From Hyphomicrobium nitrativorans NL23 (GTDB lineage Bacteria > Pseudomonadota > Alphaproteobacteria > Rhizobiales > Hyphomicrobiaceae), in assembly GCF_000503895.1 (NCBI RefSeq), contig NC_022997.1:1508501-1572500 (forward strand): 64,000 nt of DNA, given 5' to 3'. The first letter of the stretch is position 1. The number at the start of each line of letters is the position of its first letter. The notes beneath the pieces were generated by a model, which was not told the DNA's origin, did not search any database, and was given only the letters and a program-made list of their open reading frames with translations. Shown here in pieces: positions 18,241-27,293 of this stretch. The position numbers and the translations under genes were made by a program.

Positions 18241-19280
18241 TGCAAGACAGCGCCCATTTCGGGCACATGCGCGGGCAGGCGATGCGCCTCTCGCGGCGGG
18301 GACTTCTAAAAGGTGGAGCGTCGCTCGTCGGCGTCTCCGCCGCCTCGCTTTTTGTGCCCCCGACGACGGCTGCCTTAGCGGCTCCCCTCGAACAGATCGA
18401 GATCTGGGGGCCGCCTGCCGGCCCCTCGATTACCGTTCTCCATGCCATCGCTACCGGTCGTCTCGATAAGGCCGCGACGAAGGCGTCACTGCGCGTTTGG
18501 CGGCAGGTGGACGAGGTGCGCGCGGGATTGACGTCGAAGCGGCTCGACGTGGCTATCATGCCCGTGCCGGTGGCGGCGAACCTCTACAACCGCGGGCTGG
18601 GCGTACGCCTCGTCAACGTGATGACGAACGGCATTCTCTACATCATGTCCGCCGATCCGGAGATGACGAGCCTTGCCGCCCTCAAGGGCCGCAAGCTCGC
18701 CGTCATGGCGCCGAACGAGCTGCCGAACCTGATCCTGCAGCGCTTGTTCCGGCATGCGGGGATCGATGCAAAAGACGTGGAGCTGGTGTCGACCGGAACG
18801 CCGCTCGAAAGCATTCAGCTCCTGGTCCTTGGGCGCGTCGATGCCGCGCTTGCGCCGGAGCCTGCGGCATCGGCTGCGGTGGTGCGCGGCAAGCTGGCCG
18901 GCAAGACGATCCACCGCGTCATGGATATCCAGGCCGAGTGGGCGCGGTTGACGGGTACGGAACCAATCCTGCCGCAGGCAGGGCTGGCCGTTACGGATGC
19001 ATTCCGCACGGCCAACCCCGAGGCGGTGGAGGCGCTTCAGGCTGGGCTCGTGCGCGCCGTGGCCGATGTGAACGCGTATCCGGCGCGTGCGGCCAGCAAT
19101 GCGGCCGGGCCGCTTCAGCTTCCCTGGCCGGTGATCGAACAGTCCATTCCTTACTCGCATCTGGTCGCGACGGCGGCCCGCGACGCACGCACGCATGTCG
19201 AGACGGTTCTGGAAGCTATGGCCGTGGTCAATCCCGGCTATATTGGTGGCCGGTTGCCGGACGGCGACTTCTACCTGTGA
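18240..19280 (+). CDS. Tat-exported substrate-binding protein, NitT/TauT type
   Basis: Periplasmic binding protein (346 residues) with a twin-arginine signal peptide: SRRGLLKGG followed by the hydrophobic ASLVGVSAASLFVP. The mature part is an SsuA/ThiY-like two-lobed fold (LAALKGRKLAVMAP, GIDAKDVELVSTG, GRVDAALAPEPAAS), as used for sulfonates, nitrate, pyrimidines and related compounds. Tat export suggests folding, or cofactor or metal binding, before transport. Starts at 18240, 18267 and 18282 are all possible; the last is nearest the Tat motif. It is co-transcribed with the TonB receptor and the permease. The ligand is unknown. Confidence 0.85.
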   Translation: MQDSAHFGHMRGQAMRLSRRGLLKGGASLVGVSAASLFVPPTTAALAAPLEQIEIWGPPAGPSITVLHAIATGRLDKAATKASLRVWRQVDEVRAGLTSKRLDVAIMPVPVAANLYNRGLGVRLVNVMTNGILYIMSADPEMTSLAALKGRKLAVMAPNELPNLILQRLFRHAGIDAKDVELVSTGTPLESIQLLVLGRVDAALAPEPAASAAVVRGKLAGKTIHRVMDIQAEWARLTGTEPILPQAGLAVTDAFRTANPEAVEALQAGLVRAVADVNAYPARAASNAAGPLQLPWPVIEQSIPYSHLVATAARDARTHVETVLEAMAVVNPGYIGGRLPDGDFYL

Positions 19281-19286
19281 GGCTTC

Positions 19287-20099
19287 ATGCGACGCGTCGT
19301 GCTCGACAGGATGGGACGCCTCGGCCGGTTCGTTTGGTCCGGTTGGGTGGGCGTGGCGGGTCTCGCCGTGTTTGCTGCGCTCTGGCAGCAGGGACATGAG
19401 GCCTACGGCGATTTCATTCTGCCGTCGCCGCTGGCGACGTTCGCGGCGACCCGAACACTTCTCGAATCGGCCGAGACATGGCGTCTCGCATGGGAAACGG
19501 GGCTGCGCGCCGTTCAAGGTTTCGGCTTGACGGCGCTGCTTGGCGGCGTGCTCGGTCTCGCTGTCGGATATTCCGCAGCGGCGATGCGGCTCGCGCGGCC
19601 ATTGCTCACGATTGTCATGGGCGTGCCGCCGATCGCCTGGATCGTGCTGGCCATGATCTGGTTCGGTTCGAGCACGGGCACGGTGCTGACCACGACCGTC
19701 GTCGCGTCGTTTCCGCTGGTCTTCGCCAATGTGGCGGAAGGGGTTGCGACGCGCGACCGCGCGCTTGAGGAGATGGCGCGCGCTTTCGGCGCCGGTCCCC
19801 TGCAAAGGCTCTGGACAATTGTCGTTCGCCAAGTCGCGGGACGCTACTTCCCCGCGCTGGCGGTCGCGCTCGGCTCTACTTTCAAGGTCGCGGTCATGGC
19901 GGAGTTGCTCGCAAACATCGACGGCATCGGCGTGGCGCTTGCCACATCGCGCTCCAATCTCGATGTCGCCCAGTCCATCTCGTGGGTGGTCATCATCGTC
20001 GCGGCAATTTTCATTGTCGAGTACGGCGTGGTGCAACCCATCCGTGCGGAGCTGGAACGCTGGCGGGAAGCCGCGCGGCCGTGGGGGGTGAAGCGATGA
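19287..20099 (+). CDS. ABC transporter permease, NitT/TauT type
   Basis: Inner-membrane permease of 270 residues with about six membrane segments and the BPD_transp_1 coupling region (VAEGVATRDRALEEMARAFGAG), preceded by the family segment GVPPIAWIVLAMIWFG. It starts 6 bases after the binding protein and overlaps the ATPase start as ATGA. With its neighbours it forms a complete three-part importer fed by the TonB receptor. Confidence 0.9.
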   Translation: MRRVVLDRMGRLGRFVWSGWVGVAGLAVFAALWQQGHEAYGDFILPSPLATFAATRTLLESAETWRLAWETGLRAVQGFGLTALLGGVLGLAVGYSAAAMRLARPLLTIVMGVPPIAWIVLAMIWFGSSTGTVLTTTVVASFPLVFANVAEGVATRDRALEEMARAFGAGPLQRLWTIVVRQVAGRYFPALAVALGSTFKVAVMAELLANIDGIGVALATSRSNLDVAQSISWVVIIVAAIFIVEYGVVQPIRAELERWREAARPWGVKR

Positions 20100-20845
20100 C
20101 GGCGCTCGCACTCGACGGCGTCGCGCACGCCTATTTCGGGCGCACGGTGCTCGACCGCGTTGTGCTCCGTGTCGCGGAGGACGAGATCGTGGCGCTGGTC
20201 GGCCCGTCGGGTTGCGGCAAGAGCACGCTCGTCCACATTGCGGCTGGGCTCATCGAACCGCTGCGCGGGCGGGTTGTCGCTGGTTATCGGCGTCATGGGA
20301 TGATCTTTCAGGAGCCTCGCCTTTTGCCGTGGGCGACGGCGGAGGACAACATTGCCTATCCGTTGCGTCTGGCAGGGGTTGCACGCGGCGAGCGACTGGA
20401 AAAGGCGCGCCGGGCTGCGGATCTCGTGTCGCTCGATCGGCGCGATCTCGGCAAGTATCCGGTTGAGCTTTCCGGCGGTATGCGCCAGCGCACGGCGATT
20501 GCGCGCGCGCTCGTCGTCGAGCCCGACTTCGTGTTCTTCGACGAGCCGTTCACGGCCCTCGATGTGGCGCTGAAGCGGCAAATGCAGGACCTCGTGATTG
20601 CCGCGGCTCGTCAGGCGCGTTTCGCGGGGCTGTTCGTCACACACGATCTCGCCGAGGCCGTGCGTGTCTCTGATCGGATCGTGGTTCTCGACGAGCGTGT
20701 GCGCGGGATCGCAGGAGAGCGGTTCGTCGGACTTGCTCACGGTGCGCGCGACGATGCGGCGGTGTTTGCGGCCGTGCAAAGCTACCTGAAGGAGGATCCG
20801 CTGTTCCGGCATCTCCACGAGACGGACGAACGGCGGATCGCATGA
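20096..20845 (+). CDS. ABC transporter ATP-binding protein, NitT/TauT type
   Basis: ATPase of 249 residues with Walker A GPSGCGKST, a Q-loop in MIFQEPRLLPW, signature LSGGMRQR, Walker B FVFFDEPF and an H-loop in VTHDL. The FQEPRLLPW form of the Q-loop is typical for SsuB/TauB/NrtD transporters. Start and stop both overlap neighbouring genes as ATGA, which ties it to the permease before and the first nnrS after it. Confidence 0.92.
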   Translation: MTALALDGVAHAYFGRTVLDRVVLRVAEDEIVALVGPSGCGKSTLVHIAAGLIEPLRGRVVAGYRRHGMIFQEPRLLPWATAEDNIAYPLRLAGVARGERLEKARRAADLVSLDRRDLGKYPVELSGGMRQRTAIARALVVEPDFVFFDEPFTALDVALKRQMQDLVIAAARQARFAGLFVTHDLAEAVRVSDRIVVLDERVRGIAGERFVGLAHGARDDAAVFAAVQSYLKEDPLFRHLHETDERRIA

Positions 20846-22068
20846 GTATTGGCCCAGGGGCAGACGCAGTGCCTTATCGCGCGACACTCGATGTTCTTGG
20901 GGACGAGGGATTTCGCCTCTTTTTCCCGCTGGCTGCGCTTCATGCGGCGCTGTGGCCGTTCCTTTGGGTCGCGGCCTTCGGGTTCGGCCTCCCGCTCTCG
21001 GACAGCATTCCTCCAGGTCTTTGGCATGCGCACGAGATGATTATCGGCGCATTCGGTGGCGCGCTCATCGGGTTCATCACGACCGCCGTTCCCGAATGGA
21101 CAGATACGAAGCGGCTGCGCGGGCGCGTTCTGTTTGCGCTTGCCGGGTTGTGGGGTGCGGCCCGTGTTATCGGCCTCGTCGGCGCCGAGGCGCTGGGCAT
21201 CGTCGGCGCTTTGTGCGACCTCGCGTGGCTTGCGTTTCTCGTGGTCTATCTTGTTCGCGTGTCTCTCGCGAAACGCTCGACGCGGCTCGTCGCCTTCGTT
21301 TTCTGGATCTCGTGTCTCTTCGCGGCTGAGGCCGTGACACGCTACGCATTTCTCGATATGGCCCACGCGGCGGAGCTGGCCGACCGCTTCCTCCATATCG
21401 CGGGTTTCGTGTTTCTTGGGATTCTCGGCATCGCTCTCGCGCGCATCACGGTGCCCGTGACGAATTTGGTGCTCGATCCCAGCCAGGAGACCTCGCCGTT
21501 CCGTCCGCATCCGGGCCGTATGAATTTGGCGCCGGGGCTTGTGGCACTGCTGGTTGCGGCTGAGGCGTTCGGCCTGTCGGAGGCGACGACGGGTTATCTG
21601 CTGATTGCCGCAGGGGCTGCGTTCATGGATCGTGTTGCGGAGAATTTCATCGGCCGCGAGATCGCGCGCGCGGAAATTCTGGCACTGGCGGGATCGAGCG
21701 GCTTTGCCGGCCTTGGGCTTATGTTGATGGGCGCATCTCGGCTTGGGTTCGAGGTGCCGCCTTATGCGGGGCTTCATCTCGCGCTGATGGGCGGGCTCGG
21801 CCTCGGCGTGCTTGCGGTGTTCTCCATCGCGGGCCTCAGGCATACGGGGCAGGGGCTTGGGCTGGTGCGGCAGACGCGTTTTGCGCTTCTCTTGCTGGTG
21901 GTGGCCACGCTGCTCCGTGTCGTGCCGGAGGTCCTTCCGACGACGTTCCTCCCCGGGCCGCCATTCGTTCTCGTGTCGCTGCTCTGGGCGGCGGCATTTC
22001 TTCTCTGGCTCAAAGTTTATTGGCCATTCTTCCGGGATCCGGTCACGATCCAGCATCAAGGCTGCTGA
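20842..22068 (+). CDS. nnrS: NnrS family membrane protein, divergent copy
   Basis: NnrS proteins are haem- and copper-containing membrane proteins linked to tolerance of nitric oxide; their chemistry is not settled. This 408-residue copy has about twelve membrane segments and the family core WHAHEMIIGAFGGALIGFITTAVPEWT at about residues 61-87, which departs from the usual GFLLTAVPNWTG. A conserved His lies in GLRHTGQGL near the C-terminus. It overlaps the ABC ATPase stop as ATGA and is followed after 9 bases by a second nnrS. The coupling of two nnrS genes to an importer is unusual. Confidence 0.85.
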   Translation: MSIGPGADAVPYRATLDVLGDEGFRLFFPLAALHAALWPFLWVAAFGFGLPLSDSIPPGLWHAHEMIIGAFGGALIGFITTAVPEWTDTKRLRGRVLFALAGLWGAARVIGLVGAEALGIVGALCDLAWLAFLVVYLVRVSLAKRSTRLVAFVFWISCLFAAEAVTRYAFLDMAHAAELADRFLHIAGFVFLGILGIALARITVPVTNLVLDPSQETSPFRPHPGRMNLAPGLVALLVAAEAFGLSEATTGYLLIAAGAAFMDRVAENFIGREIARAEILALAGSSGFAGLGLMLMGASRLGFEVPPYAGLHLALMGGLGLGVLAVFSIAGLRHTGQGLGLVRQTRFALLLLVVATLLRVVPEVLPTTFLPGPPFVLVSLLWAAAFLLWLKVYWPFFRDPVTIQHQGC

Positions 22069-22077
22069 GGCGCTCGC

Positions 22078-23289
22078 ATGGCGACAATCGACGATACGCA
22101 CACATCACGGCCGCTGGCTTTTCTCAGCCTTGGATTTCGCCCGTTCTTTTTGTTCGGGGCGCTTTACGCAGCACTTCTCGTTGCGCTTTGGGTGCCGTGG
22201 TTCCTCGGGCTTATCGCCGTGCCGAGCGCATTTCCGCCAGTGGCTTGGCATGCACACGAGCTGCTGTTCGGCTTCGTTCCGGCGATTATCGCGGGCTTTC
22301 TTCTGACGGCGGTGCCGAACTGGACGGGACGTGCGCCCGTTGCCGGAACCGGGCTTGCGCTTCTGCTTTTTGTCTGGCTTCTCGGGCGTATCTCTATCGC
22401 CTTTTCCGGGCATCTCGATCCACGCGTAACGGCTGCCGTCTGCGTGGCGTTTCCCCTGGTGCTCGCCGCTGTTATCGGCCGCGAGATCGTCGCTGCACGC
22501 AACTGGCGCAATCTCAAGATCGTTGCCGTTCTCTGTGGGATCGCGATTGCGGATGCGCTCTTTCACTATGAGATCTTCGTGTTCGGGCGAACGAAGTTTG
22601 CCCATACGGGTGCGCTCGCGTTGGTGCTGATGCTGGTCATGATCGTTGCCGGGCGCATCATCCCATTGTTCACGACGAACTGGCTGCTGCAGAACCGGGC
22701 CGTTGGCGGGACCTTGCCGGTCTCGTTCAATCGCGGGGATATCGTGTCGATGCTGCTCAGCGGGGCGGCGTTGGCTGCGTGGGTTTTTCTTCCGCTTTAC
22801 GATGAGGTGACGTGGGGTATCCCGGCCGCCGGCGGCATGCTCACGGCGGCGGGGATCGCGAATCTTTGGCGCCAGGTGCGTTGGGCGCCTCATAGGACGT
22901 TTGCGGAGCCGCTGCTTGCGATCCTGCACGTGGCTTACGCGTTCGTTGGGATCGGGTTCGTTCTTACGGGACTGGGTGTGCTGTGGGACGATGCCGGATT
23001 TGCGAGCGCTGGCCTCCATGCGTGGACGACGGGCGCGCTCGCCACGATGATGATCGCAGTCATGACGCGCGTTTCCCGCGGGCATACCGGGCGCCGCCTG
23101 ACTGCGCCTTGGCCGACGGTCGTTCTCTACGTAGCGATGCTTGTGGCCGTGGTCTCGCGTCTCATCGTCAGCCTCGCACCCGAGCACACGATGGTGCTGC
23201 TGCCGCTTTCCGGAGTGGCGTGGGTGCTCGCGTTCGGAGGCTTCGCCATTCTCTATGGGCCGATGCTCGCGCGGCCGCGGGTCACTTGA
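22078..23289 (+). CDS. nnrS: NnrS family membrane protein, canonical copy
   Basis: The 403-residue protein has the full NnrS signature: FRPFFLFGALYA near residue 20, WHAHELLFGF and IAGFLLTAVPNWTGR near residues 58-85, GRIIPLFTTNWLL in the middle, and MTRVSRGHTGR near residue 330. About twelve membrane segments. It ends the TonB-ABC-nnrS operon and stops 34 bases before the convergent porin gene. It is closer to the third NnrS at 48.7 kb than to its direct neighbour. Confidence 0.92.
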   Translation: MATIDDTHTSRPLAFLSLGFRPFFLFGALYAALLVALWVPWFLGLIAVPSAFPPVAWHAHELLFGFVPAIIAGFLLTAVPNWTGRAPVAGTGLALLLFVWLLGRISIAFSGHLDPRVTAAVCVAFPLVLAAVIGREIVAARNWRNLKIVAVLCGIAIADALFHYEIFVFGRTKFAHTGALALVLMLVMIVAGRIIPLFTTNWLLQNRAVGGTLPVSFNRGDIVSMLLSGAALAAWVFLPLYDEVTWGIPAAGGMLTAAGIANLWRQVRWAPHRTFAEPLLAILHVAYAFVGIGFVLTGLGVLWDDAGFASAGLHAWTTGALATMMIAVMTRVSRGHTGRRLTAPWPTVVLYVAMLVAVVSRLIVSLAPEHTMVLLPLSGVAWVLAFGGFAILYGPMLARPRVT

Positions 23290-23322
23290 TACGGCGGCGC
23301 GGTCTCTGCGGAGCGCTCCGGC

Positions 23323-24630
23323 TCAGAAATTGACGAGTGCGCCAACGCTGATGAAATCGGCGGACTTGAAGTCTTCCGCGATGCCGTCCACCTCGGCCTC
23401 GTAACGCTGATATTTGAGGTAAACCGTCGTCGCTGCCGCATCGAATTCCTGCGCGATGCCGCCGCCGAAGCGTTCGAGCGTGGACGATGTCGCCCCCGCG
23501 GCCAAGGCTGCCGGGCCGAGCTGGTCCAGGTACGCTCCGTACGTGCCGTAGAGGATCGTCGCGCCGAGGCCGGTCCAATTCCGTCGAAGGCCCGCCTTCA
23601 CGTACCATTGCTCGCTGTCGAGCTGGGTGCGTCCGTTGGCGAGAACCGTGTCGTTGTTAAACTCGCGTCCGTAGGCGCCGTGCAGGAAAAGCCCCGTGCC
23701 GACATGCTGTACGTAGCCGCCGGTTTGGAAGAAGTCCGATTGCTTCGACGTCAGGACTGCGATCGCGCCGGTTGTGACCTCGTCGCGCATTTCCGTATAG
23801 CCGATGCCGAAGGCCATCTTGAAGCCGGCCATTTCGCCCGCGTAACGCGCCGCGACTTCCCAGAAGTCGTCGTCGCCCCATGATGCCGAGAAAGAGAACC
23901 CGCCGAACGTTGGCGTGTCGTAGCGCACGCCGTTCATGACGATGCCGTTGCAATCCCCGCCGAGGGGAACGCCCTGCGTGTAGCAGAAGCCGAGCTGGCC
24001 CCATGTGAGGTTCGAAAGCGCGCCGTTCGCATCCCTCAGGCGGAACTGCGGGAAGCCTGCAAGGAAGGTGTAATTGTCGATGACCTGGGTGCCCGAAAGG
24101 TCGGTGAACATCGCCGCGCTCTTTGCGGCATGGGCCTGGCGGCCGACGCTGAGCTTGCCGAGACTGTCGCTCTGCAGATACCAGAGCGACATCTGGATGT
24201 TGAGGTTGTCGTTGCGGCCCGCGTTGTTCTGGTCGATGGCACCCGCGCCGCCCGCAAACGCGTTCCCCGTGAGGTCCTGGATGCGCATGAGGTAGCCGGC
24301 GTTCCAGCCGGGCGCGATTTGGGCCTTGCCCAGGAAACGGATGTTTGAGGCTTGCGTGGGGCCCATCCCATGGATGTAGGCGTTGCGTTCGACGCCGTCG
24401 TCCCAGACGGTGATCTCCTGGGCGATGTAGCCGGTGATCGAGAGCGAGACCTTGCGGTTGCCTTTGCGCGCGGTTGTCGCTTCGAGCTCTGCGATGCGCG
24501 ATTCCAGGTCCGCGCAGCACTGAGTGCCGAGGTCCGCGGCCGCAGCGGGGGAAATCGCCGCGACCGCGAGCCCAACGGCGGCAGCCGTGAGGCGCCGTCG
24601 TGTTTTACGTTCCGATTTCGTCCGCTCCAT
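23323..24630 (-). CDS. Porin of the alphaproteobacterial Porin_2 type
   Basis: Outer-membrane general porin of 435 residues. After a basic n-region (MERTKSERKTRRR) comes a signal segment ending near PAAAADLG, then the short coiled-coil stretch ADLESRIAELEATTARKGNRKVSLSITGYI that is characteristic of Porin_2 proteins in Hyphomicrobiales, and then a beta-barrel ending in ISVGALVNF with the terminal Phe. The ATG at 24630 gives this signal peptide; the frame is open to 24726 without signal character. It is a single gene between the nnrS operon and the fatty-acid cluster. Confidence 0.88.
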   Translation of the reverse strand: MERTKSERKTRRRLTAAAVGLAVAAISPAAAADLGTQCCADLESRIAELEATTARKGNRKVSLSITGYIAQEITVWDDGVERNAYIHGMGPTQASNIRFLGKAQIAPGWNAGYLMRIQDLTGNAFAGGAGAIDQNNAGRNDNLNIQMSLWYLQSDSLGKLSVGRQAHAAKSAAMFTDLSGTQVIDNYTFLAGFPQFRLRDANGALSNLTWGQLGFCYTQGVPLGGDCNGIVMNGVRYDTPTFGGFSFSASWGDDDFWEVAARYAGEMAGFKMAFGIGYTEMRDEVTTGAIAVLTSKQSDFFQTGGYVQHVGTGLFLHGAYGREFNNDTVLANGRTQLDSEQWYVKAGLRRNWTGLGATILYGTYGAYLDQLGPAALAAGATSSTLERFGGGIAQEFDAAATTVYLKYQRYEAEVDGIAEDFKSADFISVGALVNF

Positions 24631-24765
24631 CTGCAACCTTCCTGCGCCTAGCGTATCGGCCCGGATCGAATCAAATGCCTTCCCATTCTGGGCTGGGACG
24701 ATGTCGGAGTGGGGCGCAAAATGCATTTGTTTTTCTGTTCCAGGTCAGAGTCCGAGCAGTTGCTG

Positions 24766-26046
24766 TCAAGGCGCTCCCAGCACAAGCGAGACATTTTGCC
24801 CGCCGAAGCCGAACGAGTTGGAGAGCACGGTTCGAACGCGTGCGGGACGCGCGACATTGGCCACCACGTCGAGCGGGATCTCGGGGTCGGGGTTCGTGTA
24901 GTTGATTGTGGGCGGCAGCACCCCGTTCCGGATCGTCAATAGCGAGACCACGGCTTCGATGGCGCCCGATGCGGAGAGCGTGTGCCCGATCATCGACTTG
25001 TTGGAACTCACCGGCGTGGCGTCCAGGTGCCCGCCGAGCACATCACGGAGAGCCAAGTATTCCATCCTGTCGTTTTCGGGCGTGCTGGTGCCGTGGGCGT
25101 TGACGTAGCCGATGCTTTCCGGCGCTACGCCCGCATCCTCTATGGCGGCGCGAATTGCGCCGATGATGGCGGTGCCGTCGGGTTTTGAGCGTGTGCGGTG
25201 ATAGTCGTCGGCCTTCTCTCCGCAGCCGAGCACGACGCCGAGAATCTCGGCGCCGCGCGCGAGGGCGGCCTCGTAGGATTCGAGGACGAGAGCGCCCGCG
25301 CCTTCCGCCATCACGAAGCCGTCGCGATCCTTGGAAAACGGTCTTGATGCCGCAGCAGGCGCATCGTTTCGCGTTGAAAGCGCCGAGAGCAGAGAGAAGC
25401 GGATCAGGGCCTCGATCTGGACGGAGCTGTCGGTTCCGATGCAGAGAGCGGCCTCGGTATCGCCGCGGCGAATCGCTTCGACGCCGAGTTGAATTGCGGT
25501 CGCTCCGGACGCGCATGCGGTGGAGACGGAAACCGGAAGTCCCCGTGTTCCGAAGGTGACCGCCAGCCGTTCGGCGACGCTCGCGAACTGACAAAGGGAG
25601 TGCAGTTCCGGCCAATCCGCGCTGCGTGCGGCCGCGAGCAGGCGCTTGTAGCCGTTGCCGCTTGCTCCTGCTGGTGCGTCGTAGATCGCGCGCCTGTCCG
25701 GCCATTCGATTTCGGCAGGCGGAGTGGCGAGGTAGAGGGGCCCCGGAAATGTGCGGTCGTGACCGAGCCCGGCTTGGGCGACAGCTTCTTCGCCTGCTGC
25801 CGTCGCCATTGCGGCTGTGAGGGCCGCAGCCGAGGAGAAGGGGCCGAAATCAGTATCGTCCACTGTTCCCGCAAATGCGGTGCGCAGATCGTCGGTCGGA
25901 AAGCGCGCGATCGACTTTATTCCGGAGCGGCCGGCGGTGAGCGCTTCCCAGTTGTCGGCTTTGCCGCGGCCGAGCGAGGTGACGACGCCAAGACCTGTCA
26001 CGGCGATGCGGGGGCGGCCTTTGCTGTCGTGTGTGACGGTGCTCAT
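24766..26046 (-). CDS. Beta-ketoacyl-ACP synthase, fabF1XL-like, second copy
   Basis: Condensing enzyme of the FabF1XL type, which elongates acyl chains on AcpXL. The 426-residue protein has the complete Cys-His-His triad: Cys178 in VSTACASGA, His in VNAHGTSTPEND and His in NKSMIGHTLSASG, and ends with NSFGFGGQN. It pairs with the Cys-less partner encoded just upstream, whose stop it overlaps as ATGA. The gene is the same length (426 residues) as the first copy at 28.4 kb and lies where rhizobial clusters carry lpxXL. Presumably it arose by duplication of the pair. Confidence 0.9.
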   Translation of the reverse strand: MSTVTHDSKGRPRIAVTGLGVVTSLGRGKADNWEALTAGRSGIKSIARFPTDDLRTAFAGTVDDTDFGPFSSAAALTAAMATAAGEEAVAQAGLGHDRTFPGPLYLATPPAEIEWPDRRAIYDAPAGASGNGYKRLLAAARSADWPELHSLCQFASVAERLAVTFGTRGLPVSVSTACASGATAIQLGVEAIRRGDTEAALCIGTDSSVQIEALIRFSLLSALSTRNDAPAAASRPFSKDRDGFVMAEGAGALVLESYEAALARGAEILGVVLGCGEKADDYHRTRSKPDGTAIIGAIRAAIEDAGVAPESIGYVNAHGTSTPENDRMEYLALRDVLGGHLDATPVSSNKSMIGHTLSASGAIEAVVSLLTIRNGVLPPTINYTNPDPEIPLDVVANVARPARVRTVLSNSFGFGGQNVSLVLGAP

Positions 26047-27275
26047 GCGGTTTTCTCTGAAACGCGGTCCAGGAGTGCGAGGCCTTCGCCGCGCCAGTGT
26101 CCAACGCCTGTCACGAGGACGCGATCGATGGCGCCTGTGAGTGGAAGCTCGATATCGTCTGTCTCCGATGGAGGAGGCAGTTGTCCATGCCTGAGCGCAA
26201 GCGCCGCGAGGGCTATCCCGGCCGGGAAGTGTGCCTCCACGCCATGTCCGATGAGGCTGCCGTAGGCACGCGTGATCGGTGCACGGCCGCGTGCGGTGAG
26301 GTCGTCGAAAAATGATAGCTCTTCTTCCGTTATGGGTGCGACGCCGCTTGCGCCGCTGAGAACCGGCAACGGTCCTGTCGGGACGGGCACGCCGAGGCGT
26401 TCCAGCAACTCGGACAGCGCGCGCGTCACGTCTCCCGCCTGTCGCTGGGTCCGCTCCGTTTCGAGTGCGGAAATTCGGGCGTAGGGGGCAGCGCCCCGCG
26501 CTTCGGCATGGGATCTCGCTTCCAGAACGAGAAACGCGCCGACGCTGCCGGGTGTGAAGCCGCCTCCTTCTCGGGCGCGCGCCCACACAGGACGGTGCCC
26601 TCCACGCCAGAGGTTGTGGCCGATCTCGTAGCCCAGAAGAAGATCCTCGCGCTCGGCGTTGAGCGCACCGCCCGCGAGCACGATGTCGGCTTGTCCGGCC
26701 TGGATGCGGCGGAATGCGTTCTCCATTGCGGCCAGACCCGCGATTTCTTCGCCCATGAACGTTCGCGATGAGCCGGTGACGCTGTGCACAATGGAGATAT
26801 TTCCGGCGAGCATGTTGGAAAGCTGCGCAAGGAACAGCGTCGGCCGAAGCGCGCCCGGCAGAACCTCCTTCGCCAGCACGGCCGCATCGCCGCGTTGATC
26901 CAGCCGTTCGAGGACGTCGCAGTCCACCTTGGTGTCGCGCTCGCCACTGCCGGCCGCAACGGCGAGATGCGTCCGGTCGAGCAGCGCGCCGTCGCCCGCG
27001 ACGCCTGCGTCGGTGAGCGCAAGCCCGGCAGCGTACACGCCGATGCGCTGCCACGCCTCCATTTGCCTCAGATCGCTTTTTTTCGGGATCTGACGCCCGA
27101 AATCCAACTCCGCAAGCGGATGCACGGGGTATGGGTCGTAGCGATCTTCATCGACGGATGGCTCTACGGCTTCCCCGGAAAAGAGAGCCCCGTGCGCTTC
27201 CGTGTCCGCGCCGAGCGAGCTTGCGAGGCCGATGCCCGTGATCCAGACTTCGCGTTTATCGGTTATCCTGCCCAC
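26043..27275 (-). CDS. Ketosynthase-like protein without catalytic Cys, fabF2XL-like, second copy
   Basis: The 410-residue thiolase-fold protein resembles FabF2XL. It has the ketosynthase N-terminal pattern (REVWITGIGLASSLGA) and the late histidine regions (GSLIGHGVEAHF, GHWRGEGLALL), but the nucleophile position reads VTGSSRTF, so Ser replaces Cys near residue 170. Such proteins resemble chain-length factors and probably act as a heterodimer with the adjacent active enzyme. It starts 19 bases after the adh stop and overlaps its partner as ATGA. Specific role versus the first copy is unknown. Confidence 0.85.
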   Translation of the reverse strand: MGRITDKREVWITGIGLASSLGADTEAHGALFSGEAVEPSVDEDRYDPYPVHPLAELDFGRQIPKKSDLRQMEAWQRIGVYAAGLALTDAGVAGDGALLDRTHLAVAAGSGERDTKVDCDVLERLDQRGDAAVLAKEVLPGALRPTLFLAQLSNMLAGNISIVHSVTGSSRTFMGEEIAGLAAMENAFRRIQAGQADIVLAGGALNAEREDLLLGYEIGHNLWRGGHRPVWARAREGGGFTPGSVGAFLVLEARSHAEARGAAPYARISALETERTQRQAGDVTRALSELLERLGVPVPTGPLPVLSGASGVAPITEEELSFFDDLTARGRAPITRAYGSLIGHGVEAHFPAGIALAALALRHGQLPPPSETDDIELPLTGAIDRVLVTGVGHWRGEGLALLDRVSEKTA

Positions 27276-27293
27276 TGCCGATCTCCGCCGTTT

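Noticed and set aside
23305-23318. Palindrome CGGAGCGCTCCG between nnrS and the porin gene as a terminator
   Set aside because: It is short, has no loop or T-run, and such GC palindromes are frequent by chance in this sequence.
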